From Catenaria anguillulae PL171 (Eukaryota > Blastocladiomycota > Blastocladiomycetes > Blastocladiales > Catenariaceae): DNA of 64,000 nt. The stretch is taken from NCBI GenBank assembly GCA_002102555.1, contig MCFL01000057.1, positions 1 through 64,000 on the forward strand, given 5' to 3'. This document shows positions 1-11,035 of this stretch, piece by piece; position 1 is the first letter of the stretch, and every line of letters starts with the position of its first letter. The notes below the pieces were generated by a model. It was given only the letters and a program-made list of their open reading frames with translations. It had not been told where the DNA came from and searched no databases. The translations under genes were made by a program, and so were the position numbers.

Positions 1-3000
1 ACACGCTCGGTATCAGCGTTGAAAACTTGATCCCAAGCAGGGCAGGCAGCCGCGTCTCGATCCTGAGATTACGAGCGACCTGCACTCTTCCCTGAGGATC
101 AACCATCGCTCATCGCAGCGCTCCCGGACGACGTCCAGCGCCTAATGACGAGAACGCGTCCATTCCAAAGGGCAATGCGTGCACCCACCCGCTGTCCACG
201 GTCGATGTCAACATTCCCAGGCAAAGAACGCCCCGTCCATGAGCGGGAGCGCCAATTCACGCACGAAAAGAAGGTTGTCGTGGAAGGGCAGGTGGGCACG
301 TGGGTGGATGAGGATGTGATTGAGCGTAACGAGTTTGAGTCGCCGTGGAATTTGAATTTGGTGGTGGTGAGAAGAAGGATGCGCGGGTAACCACACTGGC
401 TATCGCGTTTTGCCTGGACCCGCGTGTCATCAACAACATTACTCCCGACGACTCGCACGCTCTTCCGCTCATCTTTGACCACCTCGACGAGGCATGCGCC
501 GCCAAGGTGTTTTCGTCCATTGATCTTTATGCGTCGTTCCACCAATTCCGCGTTTCTCGCCGCTCGCGCAAGTACCTTTGCTTCAAATGGCAAGGTGTGC
601 ATTACCGCTTCAAGCGGGCGCCATTCGGCCTCAAGGCATTGGTCGTCGCAATTCCAGCGGGTCATGCAGTCCATCTTTGCCGACTTGCCCTACGTGCGCG
701 TGTACATTGACGATCTTGTCATTTTCAGCATGTCGGTCGAGGAGCACACGATTCATTTGATTGAAGTCATGCACCCGCCTCAACCAGTTCAACCTCCGCA
801 TCAAACCGTCCAAGTGCCACTGGTACCGTCCCGAGATCCATTACCTTGGCCATGTCATCGGCAACGGCGCGATTCGCCCTGCGCCGGCCAAGATCATTGA
901 CATCCAGGGTTTGGAACGCCCCACGACTGGCAAGCAGGTGCAGTCGCTCCTTGGAACCGTCAATTACCTGCGGCACTTTATGATCAACATGGCCACAGTC
1001 GCCGCTCCACTTGACGCTTTGCGATTCGCGACCGTTATCACAGACGACGACTGGACGGTTGAGTGCGAGGATGCGTTCAACACGCTCAAGCACATGATTG
1101 CATCAGCGCCAGTGCTGCATGCACCCAAGTGGGACGAGCCATTCTTTGTCGCCACGGACGCCTCCAATGTGGGCGTTGGCGCTGTACTGTTCCAGGGATC
1201 TCGTGACGAACCCAGGTACATCACCATGGCCTCGAGGGCCCTCTCCAAGTCGGAGCGCAACTACTCTGCCACCCGCAAAGAGCTCCGTGCCATCATTTTC
1301 GCGCTCGATAAGTTCCGTTACTTTGTTTCGGGTCGCCGGTTCACCCTTTTCACAGACCACGAGGCGCTCCAACACATTTTTTCGCAGCCCAAGCTCACGC
1401 CCATGCTCGAAAACTGGCCTCAACAAGTTGCTCGAGTTGCCGTTTGATGTTGTGCACATCCCCGGCATCCTCAATGTCCTGCCCGATTGCTTGTCACGCC
1501 TTTATCCGGTACCCACGGACGGCGTGGCTACGTACAGCGACTTCAAGACCCGTTTCAACATTCACTTGTCTCTGATTCGGGTGGACGCGAGCTCGGGAGG
1601 GGGTGGGGCTCAGGCACAATCGCTCGACGAGCAGGTTCAAGAGTTTGTTTCGGCCATTGCCGAGGAGGTCAACGAGGATTTGATGGAGATTGATGACGAG
1701 GAGCAAGAGGGTTTGGAGCCTGTCAACATGCAAGTCGACCAAGTGGCCGCCCTGCTGGCGGAGTCGATCATTTGGGACAACAAGTCGCCCGAGGAGACTC
1801 GTCGGGAGGCGAAAGCCATGGACACCATGTTGGATGCGCAAGAAGCGCGTGGAAGCAAGGCGGATTACTCGCTTGCCGCCGAGTTTGTCGAGCCACTCGA
1901 CTGGTCCGAGGGAGCGTCTGGGATGTTGCAGCAAATCCTTGCCAGGGAAGCATTCGCGCACGAAGCATTGCCAATCAAGCTCGGCCCCATTCGCCCAGCA
2001 TTTTGCAATGAGTACGCCGATCTCGTCCTGGCTGCCGTCGACGCAAACCAACAGCCACAGCTCACCGACGTGCTTGACGGGCAACATGACGGACCGATCA
2101 CCCCGGTTGAGGAGTGCCAAGCCGCCCTTACGTCTGCCCATGCTCACGGTCATGCGTCGGGACTTGCGCTCAAGTCACGGCTCATTCACGATGGCAAGTA
2201 CTGGCCAAACATGCTCCGCGACTGCCGCAACTATGCCCAGAAATGCATCGATTGTCAGCGGCACACAGTCCGGACCCGCGGCTACCACCCGCCGCAAATG
2301 ATTCACACCGCACTGCCATGGATCATCTCGCGATCGACCTGTTCACGTGCAACATGACTCCGGACGGTTTCAACTACGCTTTGCTCGTCATTGACATTGC
2401 CACCCGTTTCGCGTGGCTGTACCCGCTCAAGTCCAAGCGTGCCGAGGAGGTCGGTGACCATTTGTACAAGCTCTGCTGTGACTTTGGGATTCCCGCCATC
2501 ATCCAATCAGACAATGGCGGCGAGTTTGACAACGCGGTAATTGCCCACTTGTCCTCCAAACTGGGTTTTGGAACACCGCAAGATTACGACGTACAACGCA
2601 AAGGCCAATGGCGCCGCCAAGCGTCTTGTCCGGACCATCAAGACCAAGCTCTTTGCCGAGGTCAAGGGCAATGTCCCCGAGTGGCCTGACCGCCTCAAGG
2701 CTGTCCAATTTTGGTACAACCAGACCGTGCACCGTCGCCATGGATCAACACCATTCTCGCTCATGTTTGCGCGCGCACCAGTCCCGCCGTCCGCGTCATC
2801 CTGGCCGGACGCAAAGAAACCCGTCACGTTTGACAAGTTGGGCCGCTTGGCCGAGCACATGGCCCGTGTTGTTTGGCCCGCCGTTGCTGAGCGCTCACAG
2901 CATTACTCCAAGAAGGCATACGAGCAGTTCATCAAGTCGCATCGGATTGTGCACGAGGAATTCCCACCAGGCGCGCTCGTCATGCGCAAGGTCGTTGTCA

Positions 3001-3691
3001 AGGGAAGCAACATGGAGCCCAAGTTTGAGGGCCCGTACACGGTGGTTCGGCGGAATGCTGGCAGGGCCTACCTGCTGAGGGATCGTACTGGTGACATTGT
3101 AGCACAGCACGCTCCCGCCGACCAGCTGCGTTTGGTTTCTCTGGAAGGCAACATTTCCGCCGAGTCGTTTGTAGTCGAAAAGTGTTGGACCACCGTGTGT
3201 ACAAGGACAATCTACTCATACTTGATCAAGTGGGCGGGCTACCCCTCGAGGACGCAACATGGGAACACGCGTCGCAGTTTGATACTGAGGAATCATTGTC
3301 AAGTACTGGGCGACTCAAGCTGCCAAGGACCGTCCTTGCCAACACCAGGCAAGACCAAAGCGGGCGAGCCCGAGTCGGAACCAAAGAAGAAGACGCGTCG
3401 CGTCATGCTTGGTCGCCAGTTTGATTTATGATTGGAAGAGTTCTTCACCTCCAGAGTATCGCTACCGCTGGGAGGGGGTGATGTTGGGGTTGTGTAGGAG
3501 AGTGTATGTGTATGTCGTTCACATGTGTGCATGTGATGAGTATCAAGTTGTTGTGTGTTTGTGTTTGTGATCCATGACCCAGCAGTTGGGCACCAACCCA
3601 TGGTTAGCTCTTCAGATAATTCTGGGTCGTTTAGTATATACTACCCGTGCTTGATGACCTTCTAGTCTTACCTATGCAAGCACGCCAACAC
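1..3691 (+). mobile_element. Ty3/gypsy LTR retrotransposon (chromovirus type), fossil, 5' part outside window
   Basis: The pol region of a Ty3/gypsy element lies on the plus strand. Parts in order: reverse transcriptase (about 400-900), RNase H (about 1000-1450), an acidic spacer, the zinc-binding and core regions of integrase (about 2150-2800) and a chromodomain-like segment (about 3160-3300, with a WAGYP-type core). A purine-rich tract (about 3469-3482) and a 3' LTR follow. The RT-RNaseH-integrase order and the C-terminal chromodomain mark the chromovirus branch. The copy is broken, with several interruptions of its reading frame, and its gag and 5' LTR lie to the left of the window. It abuts the interior of a LINE at 3692, so it probably inserted into that LINE and is younger than it. 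Confidence 0.93.
3483..3691 (+). repeat. 3' LTR of the gypsy element
   Basis: This 209-bp segment begins TGTTGG just after a purine-rich tract and ends CCAACA, so its ends are short inverted repeats of each other, as expected of an LTR. It contains GT-rich sequence and no coding frame. LINE coding sequence starts immediately after it. The 5' partner LTR is not in the window, so the two LTRs cannot be compared for age. Confidence 0.75.
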
Positions 3692-4654
3692 CCATTACAT
3701 GCCAGCGACCGGCTATTTTCGAGTATCCGCCGACGTCGAATCGTGGCCATTCACGCGGGCGACGCTGAAGGTGCTTGATTGTTGGACCGATGGCTACCCA
3801 GCCTGCCACCAGTGGCCTCGGTACGCTCATGGATTTGGCGCACACTGGCCCCGCACTAGCATTGAGCTTTTGCCGCCTCCCCGCGCACCACCAGCTCGAC
3901 CCGTGCCGAGCTTTACGCTGTCTGTGCGCTTGCTGCGTACCTGCCTCCAAGTTCTGCGCCCGCGTCCACTCTGACTCGGCAGCGGCGTGTCTCCTTGTCA
4001 CCACCACACTCTCGGAACCCGCCACAATCACCGCCGAAATGCGCTCGCCGCCCACGCTGCTCGACCTCCTCCTCGTTTGAGGGCAATTGTTGCGCCGCCG
4101 CGACCTGAGCATCACCATAGTCAAGGTCAAAGGCCATTCAGGAGACCGCAACAACGACAAGGCTGATCAGCTTGCGTCGCGTGGGGCATCTGCGCCTTGG
4201 GCGTGCAGGTTTAGCAAGGATTTCTCGCAGAGATTGACTTTGGCGCACTGTTGCAGCTTGGGCACTTGCCAGTGTACACTACCTCGGCAAGGCGCTCCAG
4301 GCGGCATCTCGGGCAGAAGCAAGGGTGCAGCTCGCAAGCCATGTGTACAAGCTCGTCCCAGAACCTGACATGCTCATATTTGCAAAGGCCATTCGCAGTG
4401 GCCGCAAGCCCGCCGCGCGTGTCGCATCATTCTCCCTCGACTCTTTGGTCACTTTCGCATCAAGGTGCTCACAGGTCAGCTCCCAACGCTTGCCCAATTG
4501 CACATGTACTGGCCAGATCGCGCCCCGTCACCGCTCTGCACACTGTGTGGCTCTTTGGATGACCAGCAGCATTGGGTGGTGTGTCCAAGGCTGGCTGACG
4601 AGCGGTGGGAGCTTGGCGTGGCGGCCCACGAATGCGTTGAACAACTTTTGCCAG
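3692..4654 (+). mobile_element. LINE copy A, left part (RNase H and start of C-terminal zinc region)
   Basis: This is ORF2 of a non-LTR retrotransposon that encodes RNase H downstream of RT. An RNase H start (DCWTDG, about 3777) is followed by the VKVKGHSGD...DKADQLA block (about 4120-4170). The PTLAQLHMYWPDR and CTLCGSLDDQQHWVVC (CCHC-type) blocks that follow typify the C-terminal LINE zinc region (about 4485-4590). Several frame changes show that it is decayed. It stops inside the codons for ECVEQLLP at 4654, and the same protein sequence resumes at 7569 (EQLLPGADTTLAVQ). The two parts are therefore one element split by LINE copy B. Confidence 0.85.
4639..4654 (+). repeat. Target site duplication, left copy, of LINE copy B
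   Basis: GAACAACTTTTGCCAG occurs here and again, identical over 16 bases, at 7569-7584 directly after the poly-A tail of LINE copy B. This is the signature of target-primed reverse transcription and fixes both ends of the insertion. Confidence 0.9.
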
Positions 4655-7568
4655 CGTGCAGAGTGAGCGCTTTCAAGTTGCATGCGCCATATCCAGTCTT
4701 GCCCAACGTGCAAACCGTTGTGGGCTAACCCACTTTCGCACCCGCCAAGCCAGCTCACGTCACAAGGGCTTCCAGCTTCTCCGCTTCTTAAACCTTCTTC
4801 CCCTTCTCTCTCGTTCTCTTGTCTCAATTCACCTCGCCGGGCGTGATGACCCTTTACGTGTTTGCCCAGTGGATGATATCCCGCTGGAGGCCGTTATTCC
4901 ATCGCCTGTCCTTCATACCTTGCGCTCCCGTCTCCATGGTGCTGGTGTTTACTCACTTTCTCCCCTTGTTTCCCTATGTTGCTTCCAAGACCAGGACAGT
5001 ACTCCAGCACGGTATGCAAACGCGTTTGCCTCTATCCGACATTTGCTGCCAAGAGATGCCCTCGCCGTGGTCGCCTGCACAATGCCTTGGTTGCTTTTGA
5101 CCAACGCTGTTTCCGACTGGTGCACATCTCTCGGCCCAGTTGCTGCGATGCCGATTCAGCCCCGCCTGGCCCTTGCGCCGCGACACCATGTTGGCCAACT
5201 CATGGTCTTCTTGAGGGAAAACGGGCTGCCAACCTTTGGTGTGTGTGTTGCTGCTGATTCCCGTAACACATCGAACGGACCAATCGTCACGCTGCGCCAC
5301 CTCGCAGAATGCACTTGCCTAATGCTTGACGAGGGTGTTGTGCCCCCCGACCACACTCTCCTCCATTTATGCCTTGACTGTGGTGATACGGGTAACTGCC
5401 AATTGTCGTCAGCAAAGTGTGACGTGCCCCGATTGCCTTGTCACCATCCCACTTGCGTACACGTACCCCATCTCAGCCAAGTCTCTCACGAAGCGTCGGG
5501 ACGGTGTGGACGCGTATGTGGTTCTCGCGCCCAACCACGAATTGCCCGAGCACTGCCCGTACATGTCAAGTTTCTTCCCTGGGTATGTGCAAGACGACAT
5601 GGATGTAGACAGCGAAGATAGCGGCGGTGATGACGACAGCCACCACTCAAGCTCAGCCTACTCAGCTCCACCTCTCGCCAATGTCACGCAACCGCTCACA
5701 ACGCACCATGGCACAATCCTTGACTGTTGGACCGACGGCTCGCTGCAACCCGCTACGGATACGACTGATGCCGTTATGGGACTCCGGTGCTCACTGCCCC
5801 CAGCTCGACCTGGAAGTCTTCGGCCGACTGCCACCCGCTCCGACTAGTTCATCACGCCCTGAGATCGCCGCCATCATTGCCATTGTTGACAAGCTCCCTG
5901 CTGAATCGCATGTGCGCGTTCTCTCGGACTCGGCTGTCGCTGTGCAGGTTGTTCCCATGTTTCTGGGCCTGCCCGACGCCGAGGCGATTGGGCCACGTCA
6001 CCCGTCGCCGCTGCACGATTTGCTACTTATCCTTCGTGCACTGGTCAAGGAAAAGAAACTTGTGCTGGATCTCGTGAAGGTCAAGGGCCACGATGGGAAT
6101 GCGGGTAATGAGAAGGCCGACGAGCTTGCCCGTTGCGGTGCAAATTGCCGTGAGGAGTGCGCCTTTTCGCCGCAGTTTCTGGATGCAATCGACTTCGGTG
6201 CGCTAGTGCAGTTAGGCCATGAGCTGGTGTACGCGCAAGTGGGGCCGCGCGATTCGGCGTCAGGCACAGGTACAATCCCGCATCGATTTGTACTCGTATA
6301 TGCTCAAGTTGGTTGGGCAGCCCGACCTGATGGTGTTTGACGGGGCCATTCGTAATGGTCGCAAGGCATCGGCCATGTTTGCATCGTTTGCTGACGACGC
6401 ATCGGTCACGTTCCGCGTCAAGGTTTTGACAAGTCGCCTGCCAACCCGCGCTCAACTCCACAGATATTGGCCAGGGCGGGTGGCGTCCCCGAATTGTGTG
6501 CTCTGCGGTGCTCTCGACGATCAACAGCACTGGCTCAGGTGTCGCGCACTCGTCAACGTACTCTGGACATGCCGATTGGATGTGCACGAACAAGTTGTGG
6601 AGCTGCTACGGCGTCGCAGGATGACGGCACACCAAGCAGCAGCAAAGACACTCGTCGAGCGGCTAATGGATCCAGCCAAATTACGGGCAACTGCAGCATG
6701 CGTAGTCGAGGTGCGCCTGCGGCAACAATTTCCCAACCTCGCACCCGTCCTCGCGCGAATTGTCGCAATTGCTTCCACAACCATCCAAACTGTGCTGTGG
6801 AAGGAGCGTTGCAAGCTCGTTGGACCTATCGAGCGACACACGCCAGAAGACCTGCCTGCGGCCCAACAGCCCTGTCAATGTCCCCACTGTCGGGAGGCGC
6901 GCACCCCGGTGACCCAGCGGCCGACCACGGACCTTGCGCTTGTTGCCGCACATTACGTCTATGAGTGTCGCGCTGGCTGCCCACCCCTTGTTGGCTCCTC
7001 AGCCGCCTCGCATGCGCCGGTTTCCTTTGGCGAATGGCGGTTCCACGGCACCTTCCCAGGGCTCTCAACCCCCAGATTCGGGTTTGGACATTCACGGCAA
7101 CGCTTTGCTACCTGTGTCGGGATACAGTCAGGTACACATTCTGTTTTTATTCCCTTGCTTTCTCCAACTGCTGCCTCTGCGCTTATGGCGTAATCTTCCC
7201 TTGTCCTCGTCTGCTCGCTGTTGTCTTGACTCTGTTTCCCTTTGTTTGTCTTTGAACTTTCCTGACTTTCTGTTTCATGGTGTGTATTCTTTGCATCTGT
7301 GATGTGGTTGACCGTTGACCTTGGGTCCTGTTGCTTTCCCTCTGCTTGCTTCCTCTTCTTCTCCTTTTCTTTCTCACTCTCTCTCTCTCTCTCTTGTCCC
7401 CATGGCCAAGTGCCCCTACCGCCAATTGCTTGCCGTCCTTGCTTGCTTTTGTCATTCATTGAGTGTTTGAATCTGTGACCTCCCTGCTCCTGTCTTCTTT
7501 CAGGGCTTCTGTGTTGGTTTTTCAGCTTCAATACATGTGGTAGTGACGGAAAAAAAAAAAAAAAAAAA
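4655..7568 (+). mobile_element. LINE copy B, 5'-truncated, inserted into LINE copy A
   Basis: A 2.9-kb non-LTR element with one end fixed by a poly-A run (7550-7568) and both ends by a 16-bp target duplication. It lacks the endonuclease and the RT core. It keeps a linker region (about 4830-5640), RNase H (LDCWTDGSLQPATD at about 5722; LVKVKGHDGNAGNEKADELA at about 6074-6130), a CCHC zinc segment (CVLCGALDDQQHWLRC, about 6498-6545) and the C-terminal tail ending at the stop near 7191. A 3' untranslated region of about 350 bp follows. The frame changes at least twice between 4656 and 7193, so it is no longer coding-competent. Its 3' end matches copy F (12661-13760), which defines one subfamily. 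Confidence 0.88.
7550..7568 (+). repeat. Poly-A tail of LINE copy B
   Basis: A 19-bp run of A follows the CAATACATGTGGTAGTGA 3' end also seen in copy F. It is directly followed by the right copy of the target duplication (7569-7584). Confidence 0.9.
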
Positions 7569-8591
7569 GAACAACTTTTGCCAGGCGCTGACACGACTCT
7601 CGCCGTCCAGGCAAGAAGTTTGCTTGCCCACTTGTTGCACCCAAGTCGCCTGCGCGCAACAGCGGCGTGTGTAGTAGACTTGGCACTACGCAGAAGGTTC
7701 CCCGGACTTGTATCCCAGCTCCCGCGGATTGTGGCAAGTATTTCGTTGCTCGTCTGGTGCACGGTGTGGAAGCCCCGGTGTGAGAAGGTTGGCTCGATTG
7801 CTCCACCAGGCCAAGACAACCAAGGCACGACCAATTGCCTGTGCCAAGTATGCACAACCAAAGGTCAACAACAACATCAGGTATCGGCGTCTGTGTCTGC
7901 AACTGAAATTGCATGCCACTTCACGCACGAGTTGGCTGTTGGTGCTCCACCCCTCCTTGGTGCTGCCCAAGACGACATCAGGCCGCTTCCTTGGGCGTTC
8001 TGGCATCACCTTGGTGCCATGCCGGGCCTGGCACAACCGCTTCTCGGACTCCAGCCATCGACAAAACGTTTCGTAGACCGGGTTGTGGTGCGCAGCTTGT
8101 CTGGGCCCCACACGACTTTTGTTCCTGTCCTCTCCCTGCCACAAACCTAGCCCCCCGACAGTCACCCCGCCCGCCTCATCCCTCTTCTGAACTTCCGTTG
8201 GAAAAATGAAAACCACCGCAAAAAAAAAAAAAAAAAAAAGATCGGATGTCTCACATGGACTGTTTGCTTCCCCCGCTCCCCTGCATCGATTGTCATACGC
8301 CCGTGCCTCGACCCCCCCCCCCCCCAACCTGCACTCTTGATGCTGCCTTTGCCCTCACCTTGATTTCTTGCCCTTATCACCATTGGCTTACATATTCTTC
8401 CTTCCCCTCCCCCCCTCCCCCCCCCACCGTTGCCAACCGCTCCTTCCATTGTGTTGTGTGCCTGTTGCTGCCTCTGGCAGGTGTATTCTGAGTGTCTGTT
8501 TGAATTATCCACCCTTTCCCTTCCTCTTTGGGTGTTCAGAGCTGATAAGATTTTATAAATACATGCAACGTGGTTAACAAAAAAAAAAAAA
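7569..8591 (+). mobile_element. LINE copy A, right part (ORF2 C-terminus, 3' UTR, poly-A)
   Basis: This continues copy A after the insertion of copy B. An open frame (7578-8150) gives the ORF2 C-terminus: a conserved LRATAACVVDLALRRRFPGL block, a CQVCTTKG zinc pair and a tail ending VLSLPQT. The 3' UTR contains an A20 run (8220-8239), a C14 run (about 8312-8325) and a segment (about 8330-8578) closely related to the 3' UTR of copy E. It ends AACGTGGTTAAC plus poly-A (8579-8591). The internal A20 run could instead mark the end of copy A, with a separate truncated 3' fragment from 8240 to 8591. I cannot decide between these from one copy. Confidence 0.75.
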
Positions 8592-8658
8592 TGAGTCAGT
8601 GGATCGGCATGATGGTCCAGTTGCGTTTGTCATTCAGGCACCGGACCGTGTGCGGCCG

Positions 8659-8675
8659 CACCTGTGTCCGTATGT
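8659..8675 (+). repeat. Target site duplication, left copy, of the SINE
   Basis: CACCTGTGTCCGTATGT is repeated without mismatch at 9051-9067, on the other side of the SINE. Removing one copy and the SINE restores continuous LINE coding sequence. Confidence 0.95.
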
Positions 8676-9050
8676 TTTTTTAAATTTAAATTTAACCTCA
8701 GGACAATTACACATATGATAGTGACTTTCAAGAACACACAACACAAACTTGGAGCTTGGGGGGATGAACTTGATCGTCTTGTGCTTTGACATAGCCAGGA
8801 ACATGGGTGGAACCGAGGATGCTTGCTGAGAGGGGGCTCAGATTGTTGTGTTGAGTGGGCGGGATCCACCCCAGCGGCTTGGACCCGAAACAACAGAAAT
8901 TTAACTTGTGCTTGGCAACCAAACCAAATCCACGCACAAGCGAGTGCAAGGACTATAGAAACACTATACCAGAATTGCCGCCTGTGGGGTTCGAACCCAC
9001 AACCTCCACAGTGGACGCCTGGCGCCTTAACCACTGGGCCACGACAGCCC
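8676..9050 (-). mobile_element. tRNA-derived SINE, copy 1, with perfect 17-bp target duplication
   Basis: A 375-bp element read on the minus strand. The head at 9050 is tRNA-like. It carries an A box TGGCCCAGTGG (about 9041-9031) and a B box GGTTCGAACCC (about 8998-8988), which together form an internal RNA polymerase III promoter. A unique body of about 290 bp follows and ends GAGGTTAAATTTAAATTTA plus A7. It is flanked by perfect 17-bp direct repeats (8659-8675, 9051-9067) and sits inside LINE copy E. A second copy lies at 14352-14727. The body ends do not resemble the LINE 3' ends here, so the partner LINE that mobilises it is not evident from this window. Confidence 0.9.
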
Positions 9051-9067
9051 CACCTGTGTCCGTATGT
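9051..9067 (+). repeat. Target site duplication, right copy, of the SINE
   Basis: Identical to 8659-8675. It is the original LINE sequence encoding part of HLCPYV. Confidence 0.95.
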
Positions 9068-11035
9068 GCAACTGCTCCAGGGCTCTGCGGCGCACAGTGA
9101 CCCCGACGAAGACTCAGACACCTCCAGCATTGGCAACAACAATGATGGCATACAGAATGATAGCAAACCTGCCGTTTTCTCCTTGGCTCCTGTTGTGACC
9201 CGTACCGCGCCCACCCAAGCAGGAAAACGCGACCTCAATTGTTGGACTGATGGGTTGCTGCAACCCACAACTGACGCACGCGCATCCCAAAATGGGTTTT
9301 GGCGCTCACTGCCCGCAGCTCGGCCTAGAGATGTATGGCTGCCTCCCACCGGCGCCGGCCAGCTCAACCAGGCCAGAACTCTATGCTGTCTGTGCCCTTG
9401 CGGCGTACCTCCCGCCGCGTTCCCGAATCCGGGTGCACTCAGACTTGTCAGCAACTTGCACGCTCGTCACGATCGCTCTTGCTCAACCCCAACCGGCCCT
9501 CCCTTCTGCTCGACTAGTTTCCCCATTGTTCGACCTTCTCCTGGTCCTTCGCGCCATCACTTGTCGCTGCCAATTGCAGATTACCATGGTGAAGGTGAAA
9601 GGTCACTCTGGCGACAAGAACAATGACAAAGCCGACCGACTTGCCGCACAAGGAGCTGCGCTTGACCAAGCATGTAGTTTCTCGGGAGCGTTTCTCGCAA
9701 CCATTGACTTTGGGGCAGTCCTTGTCGTTGGTCACCTACCAATCTACTCAAGTTGCAACAAGGTGCTCAATGATGTAGTCTCGCTGTCAGCGAGGGCCCA
9801 GATTTTGGCATACTTGGCACGACTGGCACCAAATCCTGACGTCTTGGTATTTGTAAAGGCCATTCGGAATGGTAAGAAGCCGTCCGCCCGTGCGGCATCG
9901 TTCTCGCTTGACTCCATTCTCACGTTTCGAGTCAAATCTTTGACCGGGCGCCTCCCGACCCGTGCCCGACTGCACAAGTACTGGCCGGACCGAGTGCCTT
10001 CACCAAATTGTGTTTTGTGCGGGGCAGTCGACAATCAGGACCACTGGGCGGTGTGTCCACAACTGGACCAGGAGCGGTGGGAACTTGGGGTTGCAGCGCA
10101 CGAACACGTCGAGCAGCTGCTCAAGGGCAGTGATGCATGCCTCCAGATTCAAGCAAGGTGTTTACTCGGACATTTGCTGCACCCGAACCATCTCCGTGCC
10201 ACAGCCGCATGCGTAGTTGATTATGTTTTGCGTCGCCGCTTCCCCAGGCTGGCTGCGTTTTTGCCCAAGATTGTTGCAAGTGGATCGATGCTCATTTGGT
10301 TGACATTGTGGAAGCCAAGGTGCCAGCGTGTCGGTTCGATTGCCACGGTGTCGCACGAGAGCACGGGTGCAAGTATTTGTCAATCAATGCCAAGTGTGCG
10401 CCAGCACGGAACGACAGCCTCGCCAGGGCACACACACCAACTCGCCAGCCCTTGTTGCCTGCCACTACATCTACGAGTCAGTGGTAGGTGACACACCACT
10501 CGTAGGCGCAGCGCAGCAAGGGATTGACCCACTCCCAATGGCGACTTGGGTCCACCTTGATGCCAGGCTTGTCCACCCCAGCATTCGGTCTTGGCCCGTC
10601 AGCCCAGCGCTTTGCAAACCGGGTCGCATTGCAAGAGTCAAGATCTGCTCCCGTGTCCTTTACCACCGTTCTCTCTTTGACCTTGAACTAATTGCCACCA
10701 TTCTTTTGTCCTTCCTTTCTTACCTTGTACCCCCCCCCCTCACTTTGCTTTTTGCCTGCACCCTCCCCATAACCTCCCCCACATGCACCCATGATGCTGC
10801 CCGTATCCTCACCCTAGGCTTCTCATTCTGACCACCTTTAGTTTGAACACTTCTTCTTTCTCCCTCCCCTCCCCTCCCCACTATTGCCAACTGCTCCTCC
10901 CATTGTGTTGTGTGCTTGTTGCTGCCCCCTGGCAGGTGTATTTTGAGTATGTGTTTGAACTTTTCCCCCTCCCTCATAGGAAGTTCAGATCTGATATGTT
11001 CATACAAATACATGCAATGTGGTTAACAAAAAAAA

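Larger units (their letters stand above)
8592..11035 (+). mobile_element. LINE copy E, carrying a SINE insertion
   Basis: A 5'-truncated non-LTR element of the same subfamily as copy A. Coding sequence begins in the acidic linker (APDRVRPHLCPYV, about 8640), is interrupted by the SINE, and resumes with the same frame. RNase H follows from about 9238 (LNCWTDGLLQPTTD; MVKVKGHSGDKNNDKADRLA at about 9585-9645). The CCHC block CVLCGAVDNQDHWAVC lies at about 10011-10058. The open frame 9250-10491 runs 413 residues. The last part of ORF2 has shifted frame, and related sequence continues to about 10690. The 3' UTR ends CAATGTGGTTAAC plus A8 (11028-11035). The long open stretch suggests it is among the younger LINE copies here. 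Confidence 0.85.

Noticed and set aside
6959-7861. 300-codon minus-strand frame
   Set aside because: Antisense to the LINE ORF2 end, 3' UTR and poly-A tail. Its poly-Phe run is just the tail.
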